64,000 bases of DNA from Cystobacter fuscus (GTDB lineage Bacteria; Myxococcota; Myxococcia; Myxococcales; Myxococcaceae): NCBI RefSeq assembly GCF_002305875.1, contig NZ_CP022098.1:3720001-3784000 (forward strand). Reading direction: 5' to 3'. A model generated the notes under the pieces. It worked only from the letters and a program-made list of their open reading frames with translations. It did not search any database and was not told where the DNA came from. The position numbers were made by a program, and so were the translations under genes. Position 1 is the first letter of the stretch. Each line of letters begins with the position of its first letter. Positions 34,191 to 43,659 of this stretch are shown one piece after another.

Positions 34191-35495
34191 TCAAACCGCG
34201 CCCGGCTCGCCCAGTGCCAGCCGGCGCGCGAAGGACTCCCGCTCGGCGTCCGCGCCTTCACGGGGGTTCACCAGGTCCGCCAGCGTGTGGAGGTGGACCG
34301 GTCTGAGCACCACCGTGGCCTTGCGGTTTCCCTGGACGACGTCGTTGATCTCGACGATCTGCTCCCGGGCTTCCGGGGCCAGGGTCGGGTAGAGGATGGC
34401 CGCGCTCCCCGTGGAGCCCTGGCTCAGTGCGTAGATGGCGAGCTGGTAGAGCATGTCCCGTGGGAGCTGCGTCTCCCACAGGTCACGGTATTTCGCATCG
34501 ATCAGGGTGAGCACCCGCTGCCCTCGCAGGATGGCGAAGTCGGGTCTTGGCGTGGGCGCCTGACGCCTCCGGGGATTGTGGGTCGCGGCGTAGGCCATCA
34601 TCCCCACGAGCCGGAACTCGTCGCGCACGGTGTGGTCTCGCAGGTTCTCCTTCAAGAATCGCGACAGGAGCGCCTGGAAGAAGCGGTTCATGTCGAAGAG
34701 GAACCCCGGAAGCTCTACTGCTCGTGAGGACTCCTCCAGGAGCGTGCCTCGCGCGTCGAGCAGCACCTGGATGAGGGACAGCGCCGGTCGGTAGGCGGCC
34801 GTCATCCGGTCGGTCTCGCGGATGCGCTGCTCCAGGAGCGCTGGATACAGCGCCACCCGCTGGACGCCCGGCAGCAGGGCATCGAGCCGGTGGAGTCGGG
34901 TCCTCAGTCCGACGTCGCTCGTGAGCGTCAGGGCCAGCAGGAGCCCGGCACGCAGCACTTGGTTGAGCGGGTGATCCTCCAGCCGGGGGTGGTGCGCGCA
35001 GCGCAGCGACGCCCGGCCCGCGCCGGCGTGCCGCATCCACCAGCCCAGGTCGATCCTTCCCCGAGGGCTCGCGAGTTCCTCCTCTCGACGCACGTACCCG
35101 CGATGCAGGCCCCGGTGGACGAGCTCCCGGGTCTCCGCCTCGAGCTGGTGGATGAGGAGATCCTGGAACGCCAGCCGGGAGGTCTCCTGCTCGAGCCCGG
35201 GGAAGAGCTCGAGGTCGCGCAACCCGTAGGCGTAGCGCAGCAGCGAGAGGAGCCGCGCGCCTCCCAGCTTGGGGCGGATGATGACGGGCAGGCTCCCGAG
35301 CCGGAGGGTGCCGACGTAGGACGTCGCCTCGAGGCGCAGGCCCGTCTTGAGGTCTCGCACCCGGAGCATGCGCTCCCGGTCGAGGTATTCGGCCAGCCTG
35401 CGCACCTCGGGGTCGTCATCCAGGTGGAGGGGTGCCTCGAGTGAAGCGCCCTCCGGTGGCCAGCTCCGCCATTCCGAGAGCTCGGCGGGGATCAT
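34191..35495 (-). CDS. mcrC: McrC-like nuclease subunit of a type IV (modified-base) restriction system
   Basis: About 434 residues. The N-terminal beta-rich region (TSYVGTLRLGSLPVIIRPKLG) is typical of McrC. The C-terminal PD-(D/E)xK nuclease is visible as PRPDFAI followed by LTLIDAKYRDLW (Asp, then Asp-x-Lys). The start ATG overlaps the stop of the McrB gene by four bases (ATGA), so it is translationally coupled. In the known system McrC stimulates McrB GTP hydrolysis and cuts DNA carrying methylated or otherwise modified cytosine. It is the last gene of the coupled operon. Confidence 0.88.
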   Translation of the reverse strand: MIPAELSEWRSWPPEGASLEAPLHLDDDPEVRRLAEYLDRERMLRVRDLKTGLRLEATSYVGTLRLGSLPVIIRPKLGGARLLSLLRYAYGLRDLELFPGLEQETSRLAFQDLLIHQLEAETRELVHRGLHRGYVRREEELASPRGRIDLGWWMRHAGAGRASLRCAHHPRLEDHPLNQVLRAGLLLALTLTSDVGLRTRLHRLDALLPGVQRVALYPALLEQRIRETDRMTAAYRPALSLIQVLLDARGTLLEESSRAVELPGFLFDMNRFFQALLSRFLKENLRDHTVRDEFRLVGMMAYAATHNPRRRQAPTPRPDFAILRGQRVLTLIDAKYRDLWETQLPRDMLYQLAIYALSQGSTGSAAILYPTLAPEAREQIVEINDVVQGNRKATVVLRPVHLHTLADLVNPREGADAERESFARRLALGEPGAV

Positions 35496-37828
35496 GGCGC
35501 GCCGGGCTCCGTGCCGATGTCGTCGTCGTCCTCGGTGAGGGCCCGGGCGCTCGCCTCCGAGGCGATGACCGGTGCCGAGGAGCCGATCTCCGGGCTCGGA
35601 GCGAGCAGCGCCTGGATCAGGTCCGACTGCCGCTCCGGGTCGAACAGCTCGTGGCACACCCGCTGCTCCTTGCGGCTCACCAGGCTGCTTCCCAGGATCT
35701 TCTCCAGGGCGGCCCAGTCCTCGTAGCAGTACTCCTCCAGCAGCGGAATGAGGTCCTCCTGCACCACGCGCGAGAACCGGGGGAAGTCGGTGAGGGGCTC
35801 TCCGCGCTCCATGAGGTAGGCATGGCCGACCTGGAGGTTGCGTCCGTCGCGCCCGACGTGCTCGCAGATGCGTGCGTTGAGCGCCTTCAGCCAGGGGCCG
35901 AGCGGGATGCCCTCCACCATGGCCTTGCCGAGCCGCGTGATGTCCGGCATCAACTCCAGGAAGCCGAACCGGCGCCGCAACGCCGTGTCGAGCAGCGCGA
36001 TGGAGCGGTCCGCCGTGTTCATCGTGCCCACGAGGTAGACGTTCTCCGGCACCAGGAACGGAGCACCACTCATCGGCAGGAGGATGGACTTGCCCCGCTT
36101 GCTCTTCTCCATCACCGTGAGCAGCTCGCCCATGATGCGTGGGATGTCGCCCCGGTTGATCTCATCGATGATGAGGTAGAAGCGCAGGTGGGGTCGGCGC
36201 CGTGCATCCAGGCACAGCCGTTTGAAGATGCCATCGCGCAGCACGAAGCGCATCGGTCCACCCGAGCCGTCGTCCCGAGGCCGGTAGCCCTCGAGGAACT
36301 CCTCATAGCCATAGGAGGGGTGGAAGCAGCACATGCGCACCAGGGGGCCCTCGTCCTCCGTCCCCTTCGTGATGACGTCCTGCTGTTCGGCGTCGAGGGC
36401 CGCGAAGGGCGCTCCGAAGGCCGCGTGCGCGGACAGCTCCCGCACCGTCTGCTCGGCGAGGTAGGTCTTCCCCGTGCCCGGTGGGCCATAGAGGATGACC
36501 TGTCCCTTGCGTTCCAGCACGGCCTGGATGCGTCCGTGAATGCCCGCGAGGTGCGGGGTGGGGTGGCCGCCCTGGACGTTGCCGGGCACGGGCCTGGGCC
36601 TCGGGATGGGTGCCGGCGCTGAGGTGCTCAACAGGTGCCTCTCGATGGCGACGATGCTCTCGGACGACTCCACCTCGCGAAGCATCGTCTGGGCGTCGGC
36701 GCCCATGCCCTCGGGAATCTGGAACGTGCCCAGGGACAACCACTGGACGGGATGGCGGTGGGGGAAGTCCGACGCGGAGACATGGCAATAGCCCCCTTCG
36801 ACGCGTCCCACGCCCAGCACCTGCTCGCCCCGGGTGGCGAGGACGAAGTCCCCCTCGAGCACCTTCACCACGAAGGAGAAGAGCTGCTTGGACACCGTCC
36901 CCTGTCGTGGCGCCAGTCCCCCGTGGCTCCCCAGGAGGACGCCCAGGCGTTTCAAGCCTTCCCGATCGGGCGTCGTCTCCGAGAGATCTCCCAGCGCCCG
37001 TCCTTCCACCGCGATGCAGTTGCCCTCACGCATCTGCGGCCAGTGCGCGGTGGGCCCGCCGCCGTCCAACGTGCCGAGGCACCAGTAGCGATGCGGGCCG
37101 CCATGGCGCAGCTTGAGCAACCGGGTCGCGGTGTTCATGGGGACGCCGAGCTCCCGGGCCAGGGCGACGAAGCGACCCGCGCACACGTACCGTCCCTCGC
37201 CTCCAGGCGGAATCTGGAGGAGCTTCATCAGGTGGAAGCGCTGGGAGTCGGCGCTGTGGTGGTCGTCGAGCTTGTCGGGAAACAGCAGGCTCCAATACTT
37301 GTGGCTCCAGGACAGGTCACAGAGCTCGGGCGCCGCGGCCTCGAGCCGTTCCTGGAGCCGGAGATAATCCGAGTCGCTCCCGTCCGAGGGAAGCCGTTCG
37401 AGCAGCCTGACACCCAGCAGGAGTTGATCGCGGTGGCGCTGCGCGATCCGCACCGCCTCGGACTGGGAGAGTTCCCGCTGATTGGTGGGGCTGCCCGCCA
37501 TCCAGGCACCCGTCTCCTTGCGCCGATAGATGCCGAACTTGAGCGCGCTGCCTCCGGCGATGCTGCCGAAGATGGCCGGGAACTCCTCGTCGTCCTTGAA
37601 CTCGAGCCAGTACACCAGCCCGTCGCGCCGGCCATGATCGTGCATCAGCGACAGCAGCTCGTCCCCGTCCAACTGGCGCAGCCGCTCCGGGCCGAAGCGC
37701 TCCCGGAAGAGCGCGTAGAACCCCTCGAGCTGGGCCCGCGAATGAAGCTTGCCCTCGTCATCGAGCTTGCGCCGGAGTTCCTCCAGCGCATGGCCGAGCC
37801 GTTCATCGAGCACGAAGGGTCTCCTCAT
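35492..37828 (-). CDS. mcrB: McrB-like AAA+ GTPase with distinct N-terminal and PUA-like domains
   Basis: About 778 residues. The AAA+ motor has Walker A GPPGTGKT at Gly448, Walker B FYLIIDEINRGD, and the McrB GTP signature MNTADRS at Met603, then RRRFGF. The N-terminal 250 residues are helical and unlike the DNA-binding domain of Escherichia coli McrB. Residues about 315-385 (SFVVKVLEGDFVLATRGEQV, VLGVGRVEGGYCHVS) look like a PUA/EVE-type domain that could read a modified base. It is the middle gene of three coupled genes: its ATG overlaps the stop of the MBL gene by four bases, and its stop overlaps the McrC start. Together with McrC it should restrict DNA with modified bases, such as phage DNA. 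C-terminal residues are acidic. Confidence 0.88.
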   Translation of the reverse strand: MRRPFVLDERLGHALEELRRKLDDEGKLHSRAQLEGFYALFRERFGPERLRQLDGDELLSLMHDHGRRDGLVYWLEFKDDEEFPAIFGSIAGGSALKFGIYRRKETGAWMAGSPTNQRELSQSEAVRIAQRHRDQLLLGVRLLERLPSDGSDSDYLRLQERLEAAAPELCDLSWSHKYWSLLFPDKLDDHHSADSQRFHLMKLLQIPPGGEGRYVCAGRFVALARELGVPMNTATRLLKLRHGGPHRYWCLGTLDGGGPTAHWPQMREGNCIAVEGRALGDLSETTPDREGLKRLGVLLGSHGGLAPRQGTVSKQLFSFVVKVLEGDFVLATRGEQVLGVGRVEGGYCHVSASDFPHRHPVQWLSLGTFQIPEGMGADAQTMLREVESSESIVAIERHLLSTSAPAPIPRPRPVPGNVQGGHPTPHLAGIHGRIQAVLERKGQVILYGPPGTGKTYLAEQTVRELSAHAAFGAPFAALDAEQQDVITKGTEDEGPLVRMCCFHPSYGYEEFLEGYRPRDDGSGGPMRFVLRDGIFKRLCLDARRRPHLRFYLIIDEINRGDIPRIMGELLTVMEKSKRGKSILLPMSGAPFLVPENVYLVGTMNTADRSIALLDTALRRRFGFLELMPDITRLGKAMVEGIPLGPWLKALNARICEHVGRDGRNLQVGHAYLMERGEPLTDFPRFSRVVQEDLIPLLEEYCYEDWAALEKILGSSLVSRKEQRVCHELFDPERQSDLIQALLAPSPEIGSSAPVIASEASARALTEDDDDIGTEPGAP

Positions 37829-38604
37829 TCGTACCAGTTGCGCACGCGTACCTCGACGCCCACGTCCGTGCCGACGAGCCGGGTGAACTCGTTCAGGTCG
37901 CTGCCGCGCGAGTGATAGGGATAGACGACCTTCGGCTTGAACTCGCGCACCGCGTCCGCCGCCTGGGCGACCGTCATGGTGTAGGGCAGGTTCATCGGAA
38001 CGAAGGCGACGTCGATGTCGCGCAGCTGCCTCATCTCGGGGATGTCCTCCGTGTCCCCCGCGATGTAGACGCGCCTGCCTCCCACGGTCAGCACGTAGCC
38101 ATTGCCTCGGCCCTTCGCGTGGTACTGAAGGCGGTCCGCCGTGAGGTTGTACATGGGGATCGCCTCGGCGGCGATGTCCGCCACCGTCAGGGTCCCTCCA
38201 TTGGCGAGCACCTGCGTGGCACCCCGCAGGCTCTCGGGCAGGGCGTCACGTACCGCCTGGGGCGCGACGATCACCGTCTCGGCCTTCACGAGCGCCGTCA
38301 GCGTGTCGGCGTTCAGGTGATCGCCGTGGATGTCCGTCACGATGATGACATCGGGCGTGGGCAGGCCCTCGAAGGGCGCCGCGCCGCCGACCGGGTCGAC
38401 GTAGATCGTCTTCCCCGCCCAGCCCATGAGGAAGGTCGCGTGATTGACCGGGTGGACGATCAGGTCGCCCCGTGACGTGGGGAAGGCATCTCCCGAGAGG
38501 GTCGGCGCGGGAGGGGCAGGGGGCTCCTCGGGAGAGGACGTGCACGCCGGAAGGGACATCGAGAGCCAGAGGGTCGACAAGGCAATCAGCCGAGCATTGA
38601 GCAT
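37825..38604 (-). CDS. MBL-fold metal-dependent hydrolase, lipoprotein, first gene of the mcrBC operon
   Basis: About 259 residues. A signal peptide with lipobox (LSMSLPAC) predicts a lipid-anchored protein. The metallo-beta-lactamase fold follows: IVTDIHGDHLNADT (HxxDH-type metal site), GDTEDIPEM (bridging Asp), and the C-terminal metal His in YPYHSRGSD. It resembles the UlaG/UPF0173 hydrolase group. Its stop codon overlaps the McrB start (ATGA), so it is translationally coupled to the restriction genes. A periplasmic MBL lipoprotein has no obvious place in restriction, so the coupling is either coincidental operon packing or an accessory function (finding listed). It is divergent from the hybrid kinase gene at 38786. 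Confidence 0.85.
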   Translation of the reverse strand: MLNARLIALSTLWLSMSLPACTSSPEEPPAPPAPTLSGDAFPTSRGDLIVHPVNHATFLMGWAGKTIYVDPVGGAAPFEGLPTPDVIIVTDIHGDHLNADTLTALVKAETVIVAPQAVRDALPESLRGATQVLANGGTLTVADIAAEAIPMYNLTADRLQYHAKGRGNGYVLTVGGRRVYIAGDTEDIPEMRQLRDIDVAFVPMNLPYTMTVAQAADAVREFKPKVVYPYHSRGSDLNEFTRLVGTDVGVEVRVRNWYE

Positions 38605-38785
38605 GGTCCCGCTGTAATGGCTCGTCCGCCTCGCGGCAAGCGTGGCGGAGTTCCGATGTTGGGTGGGCTCGTAGCGCTCCTCGTCCTTGGCGTGGACGCG
38701 CCGGATGGCCGCGATGTGCAGCGGCATGATCTCCAGCTCAGCCGGAATTTCTTCGAGAACCTGAGCGCGGGGGGTTGGCGTTTGC

Positions 38786-41080
38786 ATGACCCGTGACGTT
38801 TCGTTACGGTTGGCGAGAGCGTCCCCCTTGCCCTTTGCTTCTCCCCAGCCCCTCCCGCTGCGCTGGCACCTCGTCCGGCTCGTGAGCGGGACGCTTCTGC
38901 CCGCGGTCGCCTTCGCCGCGGTCGTGGCCTTCCAACTGGCGCGGTTGGAGCGCGGAGCCGTCGAGAGGCGCGCGGTGTACTCGGCCCGCGAGCTCGCGGA
39001 GTCCTTCGAACGCGAGATGTCCGGCTCCATCCTGGCGCTTCAGGCGCTGGCCGAATCCGACCGGCTCGATCGGGGCGAGCTGGCGTCCTTCCAGGTGGAG
39101 TGCGAGCGGGTCCTCCGCACGCAGTCGTCGTGGAAGCACGTGTTGCTGCTCTCGCCAGAAGGGCAGCCGCTGGTGAACACCGCCTATGCGTTTGGCACCG
39201 CGCTCCCGGCTCTCGCCGAGCGGGAGAGCTTCGTGCGCGTCCTCGAGACACTCCAACCCCTCGTGGGAAGTCTCGCGGTGGGCCGGGGCGCCGGGAAGCA
39301 GCTCGCCTTTCCCGTCCGGGTGCCGGTGTTGCGCGAGGGCGTCCTCCGGTACGTGCTCACGGCTGTCATCACGCCGCAGTCGCTCTCGCGCGTCGTCGAC
39401 AGTCCGTTGTCCGAAAGCGGGGAGTGGACGCGTGTGCTGGTGGATCGCGCGGGGACGGTGGTGGCCCGCACCCGGGAGCCCGAGCGCTTCGTCGGGCGGA
39501 CGGCCACGGGCCCTTTTCTCGAGAAGACCCGGGCCGTGTACGAAGGCATGTATGCCGACGTGTCGATGGACGGCGAGCTGGTCTACGTGGCGTTCAGCCA
39601 TTCGAACCCCTCGGGGTGGACCACGGCGATCGTCAGTCCCAGGCGGCTTCTGGACGCGCCCGTGTGGGACTCGATGCTCGCCGTCGGGGGACTGGGGCTC
39701 GCGTTCCTGCTGGTGAGCGCGAGCGGCGCCTGGGTCTTTTCCCGGCGGATCGAGCGCTCCATCTCCGAGGCCTCCGCCGCCGCGACCGCGCTCGCCGAGG
39801 GCCACCCTCGCGGCATGGAGCCCTCCAGCGTGTGGGAGCTCGTACGGCTCGGTGAGGCCCTGGAGCGCTCCAGGTTGTTGCTGCGCGAGCGGGAGTGCGA
39901 ACGGGACGCGCACCTCGCCAGCGCCGAGGCGGCACGGGCCGAGGCCGTCGCGGCGACGCGGGCGAAGGACGAGTTCCTCGCCATGCTCGGACACGAGCTG
40001 CGCAATCCCCTCGCGCCCATCGTGAGCTCGATGGAACTGCTGCGCAGGCGGGGGCTCGCGCGGACACCCGAGCACGAGGTCATCTCGCGGCAGCTCCGGC
40101 ACGTCGTCCGGCTCGTGGATGATCTGCTCGACGTGGCGCGCATCACCCGCGGGCAGATGTCGCTGCGCCGCGAATCGCTCGAGCTCGCGTCCGTGGTCAC
40201 CCGGGCCGTGGAGGCGGCTTCGCCCCTGATCGAGCAGCGGCGGCATTCGCTGGAGGTCCACGTTCCCTCCTCGGGGTTGCTCGTCCTGGCGGACGCCGAT
40301 CGACTGACGCAGGTGGTGTCCAACCTCCTCACCAACGCGGCCCGCTACACGCCTTCCGGAGGACACATCCGGTTGCGGGCCCACGACCATGAGGGGGGCA
40401 TCGCGCTCGCCGTCGAGGACGATGGACAGGGAATCCCACCGGAGCTGCGCTCGCGGATCTTCGAGCCGTTCGTCCAGGGGCCCCGGTCGCTCGATCGCAG
40501 CGAGGGAGGACTCGGCATCGGTCTGGCGCTCGTGCGCAGCCTCGTCGAGGCGCATGGCGGGCAGGTCGAGCTGCACAGCGACGGACCCGGCCGGGGCAGC
40601 ACCTTCACGGTCTGGCTGCCGAGACACGTTCAGGCGGAGCTTCCGGTCCTCGAGGAGGCGCGCGAGGTGTCTGTTCCCCTCGCGGCCGCGCCCGAGCACG
40701 CCGTGCGGGTCCTCGTCGTCGACGACAATGTCGATGCCGCCGAGGCACTGGCCGAGTTGTTGGGCCTGAGCGGATACGAGGTGGCCGTGGCGCACGATTG
40801 GGCGAGTGCGCTGAGCCGGGCCGAGGCCTTCCGGCCGGACATGGCGCTCCTCGATATCGGCTTGCCCGAAGTGGATGGGTACGGGGTCTCCGAGCGCATC
40901 CGGGAACGCCTGGGGCCGGCGAGCCCCGTCTTCGCCGCGCTCACGGGCTTCGGCCAGGAGACGGACCGTGCACGCAGTGCCTCGGCGGGCTTCCGTCGGC
41001 ACTTCGTGAAACCCATCGACATCGGCGAACTGACCGCCTTCATCGAGTCGCTGCGACCGGCGCGAAGCGGAGCCGCGTGA
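38786..41080 (+). CDS. Hybrid sensor histidine kinase / response regulator
   Basis: About 764 residues. A membrane helix near residues 30-50, a large extracytoplasmic sensor domain (about 55-290, dCache-like layout), a second helix near 300-320, a HAMP-like/coiled linker, HisKA with H-box AMLGHELRNPLAPI, HATPase with N-box NLLTNAARYTP, G1 VEDDGQGIPP, G2 GLGIGLALV, and a C-terminal receiver (VVDDNVDAAEAL, phospho-Asp in LLDIGLPEVDGY, Lys in HFVKPID). All active-site residues are present, so the receiver can take up phosphate. ATG 38786. The signal is unknown. It is divergent from the MBL-mcrBC operon. Confidence 0.9.
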   Translation: MTRDVSLRLARASPLPFASPQPLPLRWHLVRLVSGTLLPAVAFAAVVAFQLARLERGAVERRAVYSARELAESFEREMSGSILALQALAESDRLDRGELASFQVECERVLRTQSSWKHVLLLSPEGQPLVNTAYAFGTALPALAERESFVRVLETLQPLVGSLAVGRGAGKQLAFPVRVPVLREGVLRYVLTAVITPQSLSRVVDSPLSESGEWTRVLVDRAGTVVARTREPERFVGRTATGPFLEKTRAVYEGMYADVSMDGELVYVAFSHSNPSGWTTAIVSPRRLLDAPVWDSMLAVGGLGLAFLLVSASGAWVFSRRIERSISEASAAATALAEGHPRGMEPSSVWELVRLGEALERSRLLLRERECERDAHLASAEAARAEAVAATRAKDEFLAMLGHELRNPLAPIVSSMELLRRRGLARTPEHEVISRQLRHVVRLVDDLLDVARITRGQMSLRRESLELASVVTRAVEAASPLIEQRRHSLEVHVPSSGLLVLADADRLTQVVSNLLTNAARYTPSGGHIRLRAHDHEGGIALAVEDDGQGIPPELRSRIFEPFVQGPRSLDRSEGGLGIGLALVRSLVEAHGGQVELHSDGPGRGSTFTVWLPRHVQAELPVLEEAREVSVPLAAAPEHAVRVLVVDDNVDAAEALAELLGLSGYEVAVAHDWASALSRAEAFRPDMALLDIGLPEVDGYGVSERIRERLGPASPVFAALTGFGQETDRARSASAGFRRHFVKPIDIGELTAFIESLRPARSGAA

Positions 41081-41154
41081 GAGGGTGAGACGCTCTTCGG
41101 AGAGGGCCTGGTGAGCTTGAACGCAGGGTGGTCGCGAGCCAGACTCCCATCCAG

Positions 41155-43602
41155 ATGATCCCGACCTCCCTCCTCGCCGCGCTCCTGTCCGCTACCGCCA
41201 CCGCTCCGTCCCCGGCGATCGACAGTGGCTACCACATGCCGCCCGCGCCGATCGCGCGGATCCTCGCGGCGCCTCCCACGCCCATGGTGCGCGTGAGTCC
41301 GGATCACCAGACGATGGCGCTCCTGGGCCGCGAGAACCTGCCGACCATCGCCAACGTGTCGAAGCCCATCCTGCGGCTGGGCGGCTACCGCATCGATCCG
41401 GTGACCAACGGACCGGCGGAAGTACGCGTGCAGTGGCTCAACGCGCTGTCCTTCCAGGAGGTGGTGAGCGGGAAGGTGACGCCGGTGCGCCTGCCGGCCG
41501 ACGCGCGCTTCTTCGCGCCGGACTGGTCACCGGACGGCAAGCGGCTCGCGCTCGTCGTCCAGCAGCCCGACGGACTGTCACTGTGGGTGGTGGAGCGGGA
41601 CGGCTCGGCGCGGCTCCTGGTGACGGGGCTGAACGCCGCCTTCGGCTCGCCCTATGAGTGGACGCCGGACAGCCGCGCCCTGATCGTGCGGCGGGTGAAG
41701 GCGGATCGGGGCGCGCCACCGGTCGCTTCTGGCACTCCCACCGGCCCGATCGTGGAGGAGAGCATCGGCCGGGTGACGGCCGCGCGCACCTATCAGGACC
41801 TGCTCCAGAACGCGACGGACGAGGCGCTGTTCGACCATTACTTCACCGGCCAGCTCGAGCGCGTTCCCCTCGATGGCTCGGCGCCGCGAGCGATTGGCGC
41901 GCCGGGGCTGATCACCCACTTCTCCGTGTCGCCGGACGGCCGCTATCTGCTCACCGAAACGCTGAAGCGGCCTTATTCCTATCTGCTGCCCGCCCCCTTG
42001 TTCCCCACCGTGATCGCGGTGTCGACCCTGGACGGGCAGCCGGTGAAGACGATCGCCGACCGGCCGCTGGCGGATGATCTGCCGGTCGATTTCGATGCCA
42101 CCGTCAAGGGACCGCGCGAGGTGGAGTGGCGCTCCGATGCTCCGGCGACGCTGCTCTGGGCCGAGGCCCAGGATGGGGGCGATCCCAAGGCGAACGTGCC
42201 CTTCCATGATCGCCTCTGGATGCAGGCGGCCCCGTTCGATGTGGCGCCGGTGAAGCTCGCGGACCTCCAGAACCGGTTCGAGAAGATCCTCTGGGGCCGC
42301 GGCGATCATGCGCTGGTGATCGATCGCAAGTGGAAGACGCGCACGGAGCGGCGCTCGGCGGTGGATCCCTCCAAGCCCGGCACGGCACGGCTGATCACCG
42401 AGCGCAACTACCAGGATCAGTATGGCGATCCCGGGATGCCACTGCTGGAGGACAACGCCGCGGGCAAGCCGGTGATGCGCTACACGTCCGATGGTCGCGC
42501 CCTCTTCGTGTCGGGCGAGGGCGCGACCCGCGAGGGCGCCTTTCCCTTTCTCGATCGGCAGGAGCTCGCGGACGGCAAGGCGACGCGGTTGTGGGTCGCC
42601 AAGGCCCCCTACTATGAGGACGTGGTGGCGCTGCTCGACGAGGGCGGCAGCCGCATCCTGACCCTGCGTGAGAGCGCGAAGGAGACGCCGAACTACTTCA
42701 TCCGCACGGTGAAGACTGGCAAGGCCAAGGCGGTCACCGCCTTCGCGGATCCGGCGCCGATCTTCGCGGGCGTCACCCAGAAGACCATCACCTATGCCCG
42801 GGCCGATGGACTGCCCTTGTCGGGCACGCTCTACCTGCCGGCTGGTTACGAGCCGAAGCGGGACGGACCGCTGCCGACGCTGCTGTGGGCCTATCCGGCC
42901 GAGTACACGGATCCCAAGGTCGCAGGGCAGACGGTGGATCAGGGCAACCGCTTCACCCGCCCGCGCGGCACCAGCCACCTGTTCATGCTGACCCAGGGCT
43001 ACGCGGTGTTGGACGATCCCTCCATGCCGATCGTCGGTCCGAATGGAACAGAGCCCAACGACACCTATATCGAGCAACTGAAGGCGGGCGCCGAGGCCGC
43101 CGTCGACGCGGTGGTGAAGTTGGGCGTGGCGGATCGCCACCGGCTCGCGGTGGGCGGTCACAGCTATGGCGCCTTCATGACGGCCAACCTGCTCGCCCAT
43201 ACCGATCTGTTCCGCGCGGGCATCGCGCGCTCGGGCGCGTACAACCGGACGCTCACCCCATTCGGCTTCCAGTCGGAGCAGCGCACCTACTGGCAGGCGA
43301 CGGACATCTACACGAAGATGAGCCCCTTCACCTTCTCCCATCGGATCAACGAGCCCCTGCTGCTGATCCATGGTGGAGCCGACGACAACCAGGGCACCTT
43401 CCCGGTCCAGTCGGAGCGCTTCTACGCCGCGCTCAAGGGCAATGGCGCGACCGTGCGCTACGTCGTGTTGCCGAACGAGCCGCATGGCTACCGCGCCATG
43501 GAATCGACCGGGCACACGCTCTGGGAGATGGCCCAGTGGCTCGACCGCTACGTGAAGAACGCGCCCGCGCCCGTGGCTGGTGGAGAGCCGGAGGCACGGT
43601 AG
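41155..43602 (+). CDS. S9-family prolyl-oligopeptidase-like peptidase, secreted
   Basis: About 815 residues. An N-terminal signal-like segment (LLAALLSATATAPSPA) is followed by a beta-propeller (about 60-560, repeated 'SPDGxxL' strands: FAPDWSPDGKRLALV, SVSPDGRYLL) and an alpha/beta hydrolase domain with the triad Ser in GGHSYGAFM, Asp in GGADDNQGTFP and His in NEPHGYR. The overall layout resembles the glutamyl-endopeptidase branch of S9 enzymes. Start alternatives: ATG 41155 (used) or GTG 41128. Codon choice (many GAT, ATC, TAT) and an alphaproteobacterial sequence style differ from neighbours, suggesting acquisition by transfer. Confidence 0.85.
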   Translation: MIPTSLLAALLSATATAPSPAIDSGYHMPPAPIARILAAPPTPMVRVSPDHQTMALLGRENLPTIANVSKPILRLGGYRIDPVTNGPAEVRVQWLNALSFQEVVSGKVTPVRLPADARFFAPDWSPDGKRLALVVQQPDGLSLWVVERDGSARLLVTGLNAAFGSPYEWTPDSRALIVRRVKADRGAPPVASGTPTGPIVEESIGRVTAARTYQDLLQNATDEALFDHYFTGQLERVPLDGSAPRAIGAPGLITHFSVSPDGRYLLTETLKRPYSYLLPAPLFPTVIAVSTLDGQPVKTIADRPLADDLPVDFDATVKGPREVEWRSDAPATLLWAEAQDGGDPKANVPFHDRLWMQAAPFDVAPVKLADLQNRFEKILWGRGDHALVIDRKWKTRTERRSAVDPSKPGTARLITERNYQDQYGDPGMPLLEDNAAGKPVMRYTSDGRALFVSGEGATREGAFPFLDRQELADGKATRLWVAKAPYYEDVVALLDEGGSRILTLRESAKETPNYFIRTVKTGKAKAVTAFADPAPIFAGVTQKTITYARADGLPLSGTLYLPAGYEPKRDGPLPTLLWAYPAEYTDPKVAGQTVDQGNRFTRPRGTSHLFMLTQGYAVLDDPSMPIVGPNGTEPNDTYIEQLKAGAEAAVDAVVKLGVADRHRLAVGGHSYGAFMTANLLAHTDLFRAGIARSGAYNRTLTPFGFQSEQRTYWQATDIYTKMSPFTFSHRINEPLLLIHGGADDNQGTFPVQSERFYAALKGNGATVRYVVLPNEPHGYRAMESTGHTLWEMAQWLDRYVKNAPAPVAGGEPEAR

Positions 43603-43659
43603 GCGCTCATTTCCTCCGGGGCGATACCGGGCCCTTGATCTTCACTGAGACGAGGGCCC

